Positions 1 through 6,941 of a DNA stretch of 7,407 nt are shown here, piece after piece. The notes under the pieces were generated by a model, which ran no database searches, had not been told where the DNA came from, and was given only the letters and a program-made list of their open reading frames with translations. The position numbers were made by a program, and so were the translations under genes. The stretch is from an archaeon (GTDB lineage Archaea > Asgardarchaeota > Hermodarchaeia > Hermodarchaeales > Hermodarchaeaceae). Location of the stretch: NCBI GenBank assembly GCA_016550415.1, contig JABXGU010000766.1, positions 1 through 7,407 on the forward strand, in the 5' to 3' direction. Each line of letters starts with the position of its first letter. Position 1 is the stretch's first letter.

Positions 1-1
1 A

Positions 2-208
2 ACGGAATTAATGATTCAACGTGCTTTTCTAACCCGATGGTGTAATCTATTCATTCGAATCGGAGAGCGGGATTCAGGAATGCGTGACTTCGTTGCGAGT
101 ACCCAAAGTAAGGATCCTATGGGAAATTATGGTCGAGGAGTTAATGTGTTCGAACTTGTATTACGACTAACCTGGGCATTGATCAAAGGACCCTTTGGCC
201 AATTATGA
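2..208 (+). CDS. Unrecognised short open frame, possibly the 3' end of a gene entering from the left
   Basis: The frame is open from the left edge and ends with TGA at 206-208; an internal ATG lies at 11-13 and would give 65 residues. I recognise no family. The product is mildly basic, with a hydrophobic stretch near the C-terminus (VFELVLRLTWALI) and the end GPFGQL. No Shine-Dalgarno sequence is visible in the few bases before the ATG. It would run convergently into the surface-protein gene, whose stop lies 25 bases further on, which is a normal gene arrangement. It may be the tail of a longer protein, a small protein, or chance open sequence; nothing else in bases 1-207 looks functional. 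Confidence 0.25.
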   Translation, partial: TELMIQRAFLTRWCNLFIRIGERDSGMRDFVASTQSKDPMGNYGRGVNVFELVLRLTWALIKGPFGQL

Positions 209-244
209 AAAAAGAGGGGGAGGGGAAGCGGAGTTACCGCTTCC
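208..244 (-). terminator. Hairpin plus U-tract terminator of the surface-protein gene
   Basis: Read on the minus strand, GGAAGCGG pairs perfectly with CCGCTTCC (positions 244-237 and 231-224) around a five-base loop. A pyrimidine-rich stretch follows, then six T residues (213-208). The TAA stop of the surface protein (236-234) lies inside the loop, so the terminator overlaps the end of the coding region. This has the form of an intrinsic terminator; archaea depend mainly on the U-tract, and the hairpin may also protect the 3' end of the mRNA. The hairpin has no T-run on the plus-strand side, so it should act in one direction only. Confidence 0.65.
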
Positions 245-2960
245 GACGGCGATAGAAGACACCGAAACCGAGAGCTACAATCGCTCCGAGGATGATGGCT
301 TCAATGGGGAAGCCAGGAATCGGTGGCGGTGGTGGAAGACCACCCACGATGTTGATGTCTTCGACGTTACTCCATGGACCAAAAACTCCATCATCGTCAA
401 CAGCACGGACGCGGAAATAAAATACACCGGATGTTGGCGCACTGACGTTGTAGGTCAGAGCCGAAGTTGTGTAGGTTGCAAGGACTATGGCAAAGCCCAC
501 ATCATTACTGCTTTGAAGTTCATAGTGGTCTACAGTACCATCAGGGTCACTACTCGCAGACCAAGTGATGGTGATATCGCCTGCTGGAGAATCTGTTCCA
601 GGATCATCGAGGACTGGAGCACTAGGTGGTTGGGTGTGTTCGTAGCTGATGCTGATGTTGTAGAGATGGGCACTGAGGTATTGACGGTTATTAATGAAGG
701 TTGCTCGATAGCGTAAATCAGAACCCTGATTTGAAAATACATGAAGTACACCTGGGTTGACTGATTCCCAATTGGTTCCTCCGTCGGCAGAAAGCTGCCA
801 GGAGATGTCGGTACCACTAGGGATGTAGGCAGTTTGAGTTAGAGTGGCACTGTAAATGATTTCAGAAGTGGTATCAGCAGTTAATGACTGTGCTATCGAG
901 GACCCTGTAGCATAATAGGCGCCCGCACTTCGGAAAAGACGGAATATTTCTAAAGTATTCTTATTCGCGGCGTAAACGAAGTCTCCGTGTACAGTAATTT
1001 GGAGGGCTTGAGTCGCAGCTGCATATGTTGTCAGAATGTTGACATTATTGACATTTTGAGCATCAATTAGACGAACTCCACCTGAACCTCGTGCTGAGAG
1101 AATGTAAGGACCAAATCCCCACACTCCCTGTGATGGATTACTAACATCATAGACGGTATCAGGATAGGTGACATCGAATGGGTTTGTAACATTACGTATT
1201 GAAAGCCAATCTTCATTTGCAGCATATGCGAAGTCGCCATCAACAAAGATGTCATAGTGATTACTGTTAAGACTATACGTTGCGACGAGTTGTGGATTGT
1301 CGATTTGCCGTATATCATAGATGCTGAAACCATTGCCCATTCCATCAAAGTCTGAAACGATATAGAGGTGGTATCCTTGCACCCAGCATGCGGTGGTGTT
1401 TCCAGTTCCTGCAACCTGGTCAATTAACGAGATTGAGTAGGGAGAAGAAATATTGAGGCAGCCAAATCCATTGGTAAATGTGTAGTAACACACTTCACCC
1501 CAGAGGAACAGATCAATTAGCCCGCCACCAGCAATATAACCCATTGGTTCAATGTTGGCTGGATCACTGATATCGAAAAGCTGTATGATTGAATCAGCTA
1601 TTACAGCAGCTATATGACCTTGGACATCGAGTTTCTTGAAGGAAGCTGCTATAAGTGAATAATTATCGAGGAACACGGGATTACCTGGGTCACTAACATC
1701 TACTGTTATAAAGCCATCTGGGCCTGCAGCGATATAGGCAATGTCACCTTGTACACGAACATCCCAGAATTCGAAACCAGGGTTGAAACTCGCAAAGTGA
1801 GTGAGCAGATCCATTCCCCCGCTGTATCGGATGAGAAGAATGCCAGTATCGGTTCCGACAACAATATCACCCGCGTAGAGGTCAATGTCCCATGCATAGG
1901 GGGTGGTGAAGACATTCACGTGGGATGGATGAGTGGGATCTGAAACGTCTAGAACCACTACGCCTCCCGCGCCATCAGCAACGAAGAGGGTCTTATCTTG
2001 AAGGGCAAGTCTACGGGCAAACCCATTGGTGTCATATGAGCCAAGGACTTGTAAATCACTGGGATCTGTTACGTCAAAAATGAGAATTCCTGCGGGTCCA
2101 TCCGCAACATATGCGATATTCCCATCGACGATGACATCTGTGCAGTTACCTGGAGTATTAAAGCTGTCAATGCCAGTAGTTGCTCCAGGAGCGGAAACGT
2201 TCCGGACATAAAGCCCTAATGGACCATCAGCGAAATATCCGATGTGGCCATCAATACAGTATCCATAGAGTGAGCCCCAGCCCAGATCCCCAACGCGTTG
2301 CATTCCACCGGGATTTTCTTTATCGAAAACAATCCACTCGTTACTTCCTGTTGCGCCCGTGACAACGAGATATATGAAATGGCCTTGAACTTCAAGGTCA
2401 GTGATATCTCCGTCAAGAAGGAAGTGTTGATTGATTGGACCAGGGATATTATACGGATTGGTAACATTGTACGCAGCAAACCATGGACCTGATCCAAAAT
2501 CGTTTGTGCCAATGTACATTACATCTCCATCGACGACACATTGAGTGATAAAGTTGGAAGCACCCCGATCATCAAGCAATGCCGGAGAAGTGGGATCAGT
2601 AATATTGTAGATAGAAATTCCTGAGCCAATTGTTGTTGTGAATTGGGTCGCATACAATTTGCGCCCTTGTACATCTATCGATGTTACGGGGTCTGATGTT
2701 GGGATGAAACTGAGTTGACTTTCTGATAAGCTGCGGGTACTGGTCAGAGTTCCATTACCCCATCCGCTGGCAGTTGTGGGTCCTGCATCCAGATAGGTGA
2801 CTGAAGCGAAATCTTCAGCATAATTACTGGTTGTACCAGGTATCGGCACCCCATTAACCCCTAAAGAAATTGGAGATAGATATGAAGGTGCGAACGCAGC
2901 AATTGAGAGGAACAACACTAAGCTAACCGCTAACAATAAGCGTGTTTTTTGAGAAAGCAT
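234..2960 (-). CDS. Secreted, membrane-anchored LVIVD-repeat beta-propeller surface protein with FN3 domain
   Basis: The product has 908 residues and is probably an exported cell-surface protein; its ligand is unknown. Residues 1-30 form a signal peptide (SQKTR, then a hydrophobic core ending near AAFA). Residues 98-675 hold about 14 repeats of 40-48 residues with the LVIVD pattern: GxxAYVADG, then GxxIxDVSDP. Blades 7 and 14 lack the DP segment, which suggests two seven-bladed propellers. Residues 685-775 form a beta-rich module (SADGGTNWE, DLRYRATF, LYNISISYE), and residues 778-872 look like a fibronectin type III domain (ITWSASSDPDG, YFRVRAVDDDG, GPWS). After a proline run, the C-terminus reads IPGFP, then a roughly 18-residue hydrophobic helix and RRRKR, like archaeal PGF-type sorting or anchor tails. 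At least 11 N-X-S/T sequons suggest N-glycosylation. The ATG at 2960 is chosen because the signal peptide follows directly and a weak GGGGAT lies six bases before it. LVIVD proteins are often annotated only as hypothetical; an adhesion or binding role is inference. Confidence 0.9.
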   Translation of the reverse strand: MLSQKTRLLLAVSLVLFLSIAAFAPSYLSPISLGVNGVPIPGTTSNYAEDFASVTYLDAGPTTASGWGNGTLTSTRSLSESQLSFIPTSDPVTSIDVQGRKLYATQFTTTIGSGISIYNITDPTSPALLDDRGASNFITQCVVDGDVMYIGTNDFGSGPWFAAYNVTNPYNIPGPINQHFLLDGDITDLEVQGHFIYLVVTGATGSNEWIVFDKENPGGMQRVGDLGWGSLYGYCIDGHIGYFADGPLGLYVRNVSAPGATTGIDSFNTPGNCTDVIVDGNIAYVADGPAGILIFDVTDPSDLQVLGSYDTNGFARRLALQDKTLFVADGAGGVVVLDVSDPTHPSHVNVFTTPYAWDIDLYAGDIVVGTDTGILLIRYSGGMDLLTHFASFNPGFEFWDVRVQGDIAYIAAGPDGFITVDVSDPGNPVFLDNYSLIAASFKKLDVQGHIAAVIADSIIQLFDISDPANIEPMGYIAGGGLIDLFLWGEVCYYTFTNGFGCLNISSPYSISLIDQVAGTGNTTACWVQGYHLYIVSDFDGMGNGFSIYDIRQIDNPQLVATYSLNSNHYDIFVDGDFAYAANEDWLSIRNVTNPFDVTYPDTVYDVSNPSQGVWGFGPYILSARGSGGVRLIDAQNVNNVNILTTYAAATQALQITVHGDFVYAANKNTLEIFRLFRSAGAYYATGSSIAQSLTADTTSEIIYSATLTQTAYIPSGTDISWQLSADGGTNWESVNPGVLHVFSNQGSDLRYRATFINNRQYLSAHLYNISISYEHTQPPSAPVLDDPGTDSPAGDITITWSASSDPDGTVDHYELQSSNDVGFAIVLATYTTSALTYNVSAPTSGVFYFRVRAVDDDGVFGPWSNVEDINIVGGLPPPPPIPGFPIEAIILGAIVALGFGVFYRRRKR
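936..2669 (-). repeat. About 14 LVIVD-type propeller repeats encoded in the surface protein
   Basis: These bases encode residues 98-675. Repeat units begin near residues 98, 143, 191, 236, 278, 320, 361, 403, 446, 486, 526, 572, 615 and 657, so the spacing is 40-48 residues. The best-kept units are 5 (GNIAYVADGPAGILIFDVTDP), 6 and 8. The repeats are diverged, so this is a protein-level repeat and not a DNA tandem array. Unit boundaries were set by eye. Confidence 0.8.
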
Positions 2961-2965
2961 GTTGA

Positions 2966-3015
2966 TATCCCCAAAGAGGTAGTATCCAATACTTAGTATA
3001 AGCGCCCTTTAAATC
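2966..3015 (-). promoter_or_regulatory. Probable promoter and weak ribosome binding site of the surface-protein gene
   Basis: Read on the minus strand, two TATA-like elements lie upstream of the ATG: ATTTAAAG (3015-3008 region) and CTTATACTAAG (about 3002-2992). With the usual archaeal distance of about 25 bases to the transcription start, they would give leaders of roughly 25 or 12 bases. GGGGAT at 2972-2967, six bases before the ATG, partly matches the archaeal Shine-Dalgarno consensus GGTGAT. No choice between the two boxes can be made from the sequence alone. Confidence 0.35.
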
Positions 3016-3044
3016 CTCAGGCAGGAATTTTTTCGGAACCAATA

Positions 3045-3060
3045 GACCCGAAAAGGGGTC
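3045..3060 (-). other. Small hairpin in the kinase to surface-protein gap
   Basis: GACCC and GGGTC (3045-3049 and 3056-3060) form a five-base-pair stem around a six-base loop, 43 bases downstream of the kinase stop. No T-run follows on the minus strand (an A-run appears further on), so it is not a convincing terminator. It could be an mRNA 3'-end structure, an operator-like palindrome upstream of the surface-protein promoter, or chance. Confidence 0.25.
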
Positions 3061-3102
3061 ATATTTATTATGTAAATCTGGTCGTTCCCTGTGAGTTTAG
3101 TG

Positions 3103-5355
3103 TTACGCACAAGGGAAAGTGATGATAAAAACCGTGCCCTGAGTGTAATCGCCAGGGATTCGGTTTTCAACCGTAATTGTTCCTTGAAATGCATCAACCA
3201 GAGATTTTACAACCGAGAGTCCTAACCCAAGACCCTTGGCACCTTCGGAATATCGTGAAAAAAGATTGACTTTATCCTCTGGTGGAATTCCTTTACCCCA
3301 GTCAATAACACGAATTTCCCAAAGCCTCGTTTTGTCTTGTTCGATTGCCGCTATCGTTACATGGATACGTTTCACTTCAGTGGAATACTGGAGCGAGTTG
3401 CGTAGTAGATTGATGAAGACCTCTAATAGTAATTCATTAGCTTGAACGAAACATTCGTTGACTTTCCGATTGACTTGGAAGTCGACTTCCTCCTCATTCG
3501 TACCGAGAACATGGTCCCATGCTTCATGTATCATGTGCACGATATCGATTCGAGTCAAATCTTTTGGCTGAAGCGCCTTTGCTAGCTCGATACTTCGAAC
3601 ATTAGTGATAAGGCGTTGGGCGCGGTCAAGAGCGATTTGGATTTGACCTGTAATATCATCAACAACCTCTGTGGGATCTTGTGCAAGAGCGAGCAAATCA
3701 ATAGATGATTGGATGACAGCATGATAATTACGGAGATCATGAATGAGAATGTCAGCATAGAGGGTTGCACGTTTGCGTTCATTTTCTGAGCGCTCATAAC
3801 TTGAAAGATACATGCGACCCAATGTCGCTGGGCCTATCATGAACCCGAACAGAAGGAGAAATTGTGCTATCCACCAGCCAGCACTCCAGTCAACGAAATT
3901 GACATGTATCATATTGCTAATTACCCAGAGTGTTAGTGTACCTATGACAATGATGCCCATTGATAATCGTCCTTTAGATACTTGAAGGAAAAGAATGAAC
4001 AGGTATGACAAAAGGAAGATGGAAACAAAACAGACCCCGAGCAGGATGCTCCGAAAAATGACTTGGAGATTCAGCCAATAGAACAGAACCACTAGCGTTG
4101 ACTGCAGCCAAACTCCTCCCAATATCACTATTAGCATTATAAAGGAGATTCCTGCGAGCCACCATATCATTTGTGAGTGTTGATGCTTGGTAGGTGGATG
4201 AAATATCCACCATAAAGTCTGTATGAGGCAAGCCACCATCATTGTTCCTGAAATAATAAAAAGTAGGGTATATTCACCCGTAATTTCTACCCAGGGACTG
4301 ATGAAGAAAATGGTTGATTCTACGATTGTGATTGCTAGAATCGCAAGGATCATTGGATACCGGTGCCAGTGGGGTTGCTGCGTCGTAAACCGCCAAAGTA
4401 GTCGAACGATTATTGCGGCCAAAACTGCTACGATAAGGTGTGTTAATGAATAGATGCCTTGTTCTGGGAAGAGCCAATAAAAGGGGATTATACTGACAAT
4501 CAAAACTGTAAGGAGGTAGGGTATAATCATAAGAATGGCTAGAACAGAAGTGTGGAGATAGGCACGCTTTCTGTCAATTCCAAGTTGAGACTGTACTGGT
4601 AGCGCGACTGCGATGAATAGTGAATATATCAAGGCAGCCCTAATCATGACGGAAGCGGAAAGAAGGTTCATAGGTTGAAGAAAAGAAAGGAGAAGAAGAA
4701 GTGAGGATATTCCGATTAGAAAGAGAGCAGTAACAAAGGTTATTTTATCGAATCTTTCTAGGGTGTCTGCTGATCGAAGTAGTAAAACAAAGAGTAAAGC
4801 GTTGAGAACGACATTGATTATGCCTAATCCGATTCCTGTTGAAAGGGTGTCAAAAAGGAGCAAAGAGGGGAGAAGCAGATAGTAGATTAAACCGTAGAAT
4901 AGAAGACTACTAATTGTAAGTAGAGAAAGTAGCTCAATTCCCCGTTTATAATTAATTTCAGATTTAGTCCATTTAGAAGAAACCACAACCCCAATTAGTA
5001 GAACAGTCATAAGTAGTGTTTCAACGAGATCTGCAGCCACTTCCAAAATTTCATTAATATAATAAGCAGGGTTAAGGTGCCATAGGGCTGCAACGAAATT
5101 CACAATGGCTGTGAACATAAAAACAGCAAGGAGAAAATATTTCCAAGTGTGACTTTTTTTTCTGATATCAAAGCTTATGGTAGCAGCTCCGATGAAGGCG
5201 AAAAACGCTAGCAGTGTGTGTAACCCTACACGAACTGAAGTTAAAATCCATAGAGGATTATTGAGCAGGAATAATCCAGACACGATTAGAATGGCAAGAA
5301 GAATTCGCCATGCAACCGAACCTATAATGGACTGCTCTTTCAGTTCCCCGCTCAT
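3103..5355 (-). CDS. Sensor histidine kinase with a large (about 16-helix) membrane domain
   Basis: A membrane sensor kinase of 750 residues from the ATG at 5355; numbering here starts from a possible TTG at 5364, three codons earlier. The ATG is preferred because GAGG lies just before it. Residues 14-519 are almost wholly hydrophobic, with about 16 predicted helices and short loops. A short charged linker (SSYERSENERKRA) leads straight into the kinase core, with no PAS, GAF or HAMP domain seen. Core motifs: H box IHDLRN with phospho-acceptor His542; N box NLLRN (Asn652, Asn656); G1 box DWGKG (Asp688); F-box-like LFSRYSEG; G2 box GLGLGLS (711-717); G3-like GTVF (743-746). All key residues are present, so it should autophosphorylate on histidine. 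HDLxN H boxes are common in archaeal kinases. No receiver domain is fused and no response regulator gene lies in the window. The signal sensed is unknown. It lies 142 bases upstream of the surface-protein gene on the same strand. Confidence 0.9.
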   Translation of the reverse strand: MSGELKEQSIIGSVAWRILLAILIVSGLFLLNNPLWILTSVRVGLHTLLAFFAFIGAATISFDIRKKSHTWKYFLLAVFMFTAIVNFVAALWHLNPAYYINEILEVAADLVETLLMTVLLIGVVVSSKWTKSEINYKRGIELLSLLTISSLLFYGLIYYLLLPSLLLFDTLSTGIGLGIINVVLNALLFVLLLRSADTLERFDKITFVTALFLIGISSLLLLLSFLQPMNLLSASVMIRAALIYSLFIAVALPVQSQLGIDRKRAYLHTSVLAILMIIPYLLTVLIVSIIPFYWLFPEQGIYSLTHLIVAVLAAIIVRLLWRFTTQQPHWHRYPMILAILAITIVESTIFFISPWVEITGEYTLLFIISGTMMVACLIQTLWWIFHPPTKHQHSQMIWWLAGISFIMLIVILGGVWLQSTLVVLFYWLNLQVIFRSILLGVCFVSIFLLSYLFILFLQVSKGRLSMGIIVIGTLTLWVISNMIHVNFVDWSAGWWIAQFLLLFGFMIGPATLGRMYLSSYERSENERKRATLYADILIHDLRNYHAVIQSSIDLLALAQDPTEVVDDITGQIQIALDRAQRLITNVRSIELAKALQPKDLTRIDIVHMIHEAWDHVLGTNEEEVDFQVNRKVNECFVQANELLLEVFINLLRNSLQYSTEVKRIHVTIAAIEQDKTRLWEIRVIDWGKGIPPEDKVNLFSRYSEGAKGLGLGLSVVKSLVDAFQGTITVENRIPGDYTQGTVFIITFPCA

Positions 5356-5374
5356 GATCCTCAAAAGGAGATTT

Positions 5375-5394
5375 GGATAAATTCTTTTTTAAGT
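5375..5394 (-). promoter_or_regulatory. Possible TATA region of the histidine kinase gene
   Basis: Read on the minus strand, CTTAAAAAAG (5393-5384) and AATTTATCC (5383-5375) form an AT-rich block 20-38 bases upstream of the ATG. A TATA box at the first element would place the transcription start near 5362, giving an almost leaderless mRNA as is common in archaea. Support is compositional only. Confidence 0.3.
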
Positions 5395-5545
5395 CTATTC
5401 AGGAGAAACTCGTAGAGCGAATAGAAACGAGGTTTACGCAACGTGGCCATCTATCACTGCCAATTAGAAACAGAAACTTCTTTAGGTTAGATTTGCCAGC
5501 TCTTTATGGTGAGACCTGCTGCATCGAAGAAATCTCTTCATTCTT
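5395..5545. other. Divergent intergenic region between the kinase and NfeD genes
   Basis: This region must hold the promoter of the plus-strand NfeD-family gene, but no strong TATA box is seen; the best candidate is a weak CTTTAGG near 5479-5487. GGTGA at 5508-5512 is a good archaeal Shine-Dalgarno match. An ATG at 5506 lies one base out of frame with the downstream gene, and the gene's own frame is open only from 5513. GAAGA and TCTTC (5526-5530 and 5535-5539) could form a small hairpin. No other gene is evident. Confidence 0.4.
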
Positions 5546-6928
5546 TTGACTATACTTCTCTTCGGTGTGCTATTTGTTAGTAGTGCCACAGTAACAGGAA
5601 ATACAATGCAAGTCGATGACCCGATACTGATCTACCCAATATCTGGCCAAATTACCGGTGTGACTACCCTTACGATTCAGGAAGTGATTGCAACCGCTCA
5701 ATCTAATAATGCGCGTCTCATTGTTATTGAGTTAAGCACGACAGGAGGAGAATTAGGGGCAGTAAGTCAGATTATGCAATTGTTTGCCAACTCACCAGTA
5801 CCAATAGTCGTTTTTGTTCCCCTAAGTGGGCAGGCAATTAGTGGTGGCACCTATTTACTCACTGCTTCACATATCGCTGCGATGACTTCCACAGCACGCA
5901 TTGGCTCATGCCAACCGATTGCTGGAATCTTCCCAATCACTGACCCCACCTATCTGAACGCCCTTGTCACACTCATGACTTACCATACGCACCTCCATGA
6001 ACGTAATGAAACCACAGTAACACGTTACATTCTCGAAAATCTAAACCATGGAGCCAATGAAGCCGAACAATCCAGAACGATTGAGCTGATAGCAAATTCC
6101 CTCCCTGACCTTCTCGCTACTCTAGAAGAATATACCCTCGTTCAACGAGAAAATCAACCCACTGATGTAACTTTTACGATTCTCAGGACCATAGACCTGG
6201 CAAGCTATAATTACACGCAGGTTATCCAAGATTTTGATGGTGTCGCTTCTGCTCCTCAAATTATCTATTCACCCAATGCAGGCCTAACAATCCTGGCGTT
6301 TCTTGCGCACCCAATTATTAGTTTCATTTTACTTCAAGTGGGAATATGGGGCTTCATCTTCGCGTTAAACGCCCCAGGACATGCTGGTGAAATCATTAGC
6401 ATAATTTGTATCATTCTCGCACTTGTGGGCTTAGGAGTCATTGGAGTATCAATCGCGGGCATAGTACTTATGGTTCTCGGATTAATCCTGCTTATATTAG
6501 AAGCAAAAACGGACATTGGGTTTTCAGGATTAGCAGGCATTATCGGTATTGCTTGTTTTGTCCTGGGTGGTATCTTTTTCCTTCCTCCCAGTCAATGGCT
6601 TATTCCAACCCAAGTCATGTGGCTCTTTCAAGGAGTTGCGGCCGCAACCGCCCTTATTTTCTCAGCATTATTTGGGTATGCAATTTACAAAGCTGCGCAG
6701 GCACGTCGACTGACAAGTGATTTTGACCCCAAGACTTTGCCTGGTTCTCGCGGTATTGCTGAGACGAATCTTGATCCGGAAGGTCGCGTTCGGGCATTAG
6801 GTGAAAGCTGGATGGCTGAAGCCGACAAAGGCGTGATTAAAGCAGGAGAAACCGTTGAAGTTCTTAGATTGGATGGGCTGCGCTTGATTGTGAAGAAAGT
6901 AGAGCCACCAGACGAGTTTCAACTCTAG
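5546..6928 (+). CDS. NfeD-family membrane protein with ClpP-like (1510-N type) N-terminal domain
   Basis: Counted from a TTG at 5546, the protein has 460 residues. Residues 1-18 are a hydrophobic signal segment. Residues 25-200 form a ClpP/crotonase-like domain resembling Pyrococcus 1510-N, a membrane protease that cleaves a stomatin partner. IELSTTGGE matches the family GG motif, and ISGGTYLLTASHIAAM, with Ser99, matches the nucleophile region, followed by RIGSCQPI. The catalytic lysine of that family is absent: it aligns with Thr135, and no lysine occurs before Lys321. Residues 246-383 contain about five membrane helices. Residues 399-455 form the NfeD OB fold (GIAETNLDPEGRVRALGESW, then AGETVEVLRLDGLRLIV). 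No stomatin/prohibitin gene lies beside it in the window. The start is doubtful: the frame extends upstream to 5513 with LHRRN before the hydrophobic core, a better signal peptide, but offers only CTG, ATT or TTG starts. The family call is firm; peptidase activity is doubtful. Confidence 0.88.
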   Translation: MTILLFGVLFVSSATVTGNTMQVDDPILIYPISGQITGVTTLTIQEVIATAQSNNARLIVIELSTTGGELGAVSQIMQLFANSPVPIVVFVPLSGQAISGGTYLLTASHIAAMTSTARIGSCQPIAGIFPITDPTYLNALVTLMTYHTHLHERNETTVTRYILENLNHGANEAEQSRTIELIANSLPDLLATLEEYTLVQRENQPTDVTFTILRTIDLASYNYTQVIQDFDGVASAPQIIYSPNAGLTILAFLAHPIISFILLQVGIWGFIFALNAPGHAGEIISIICIILALVGLGVIGVSIAGIVLMVLGLILLILEAKTDIGFSGLAGIIGIACFVLGGIFFLPPSQWLIPTQVMWLFQGVAAATALIFSALFGYAIYKAAQARRLTSDFDPKTLPGSRGIAETNLDPEGRVRALGESWMAEADKGVIKAGETVEVLRLDGLRLIVKKVEPPDEFQL

Positions 6929-6941
6929 ATGGCTAAGGCAC

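Noticed and set aside
195..716. 173-codon plus-strand open frame opposite the surface-protein gene
   Set aside because: It lies antisense to the FN3 and anchor region; the composition (TRR, CWR, WRWW) is not protein-like and the minus-strand frame has clear domains.
1067..1423. 118-codon minus-strand frame overlapping the propeller region
   Set aside because: It is an out-of-frame reading of the repeat-coding DNA, with no domain and no separate start signal.
936..2669. Possible CRISPR or DNA tandem array suggested by the regular periodicity
   Set aside because: The periodicity is at protein level (about 43 codons) and the DNA copies are diverged; there are no identical repeats with unique spacers.
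3045..3060. Hairpin as a terminator of the kinase gene
   Set aside because: The stem is only five base pairs and no U-tract follows on the transcribed strand, so it is kept only as an unassigned hairpin.
4223..4477. Open frames on both strands within the kinase membrane domain
   Set aside because: They overlap a continuous membrane-helix frame that shares its reading frame with the intact kinase core; they are shadows.
6334..6720. Open frames on both strands overlapping the NfeD membrane region
   Set aside because: They lie inside the well-supported NfeD reading frame and show no recognisable features.
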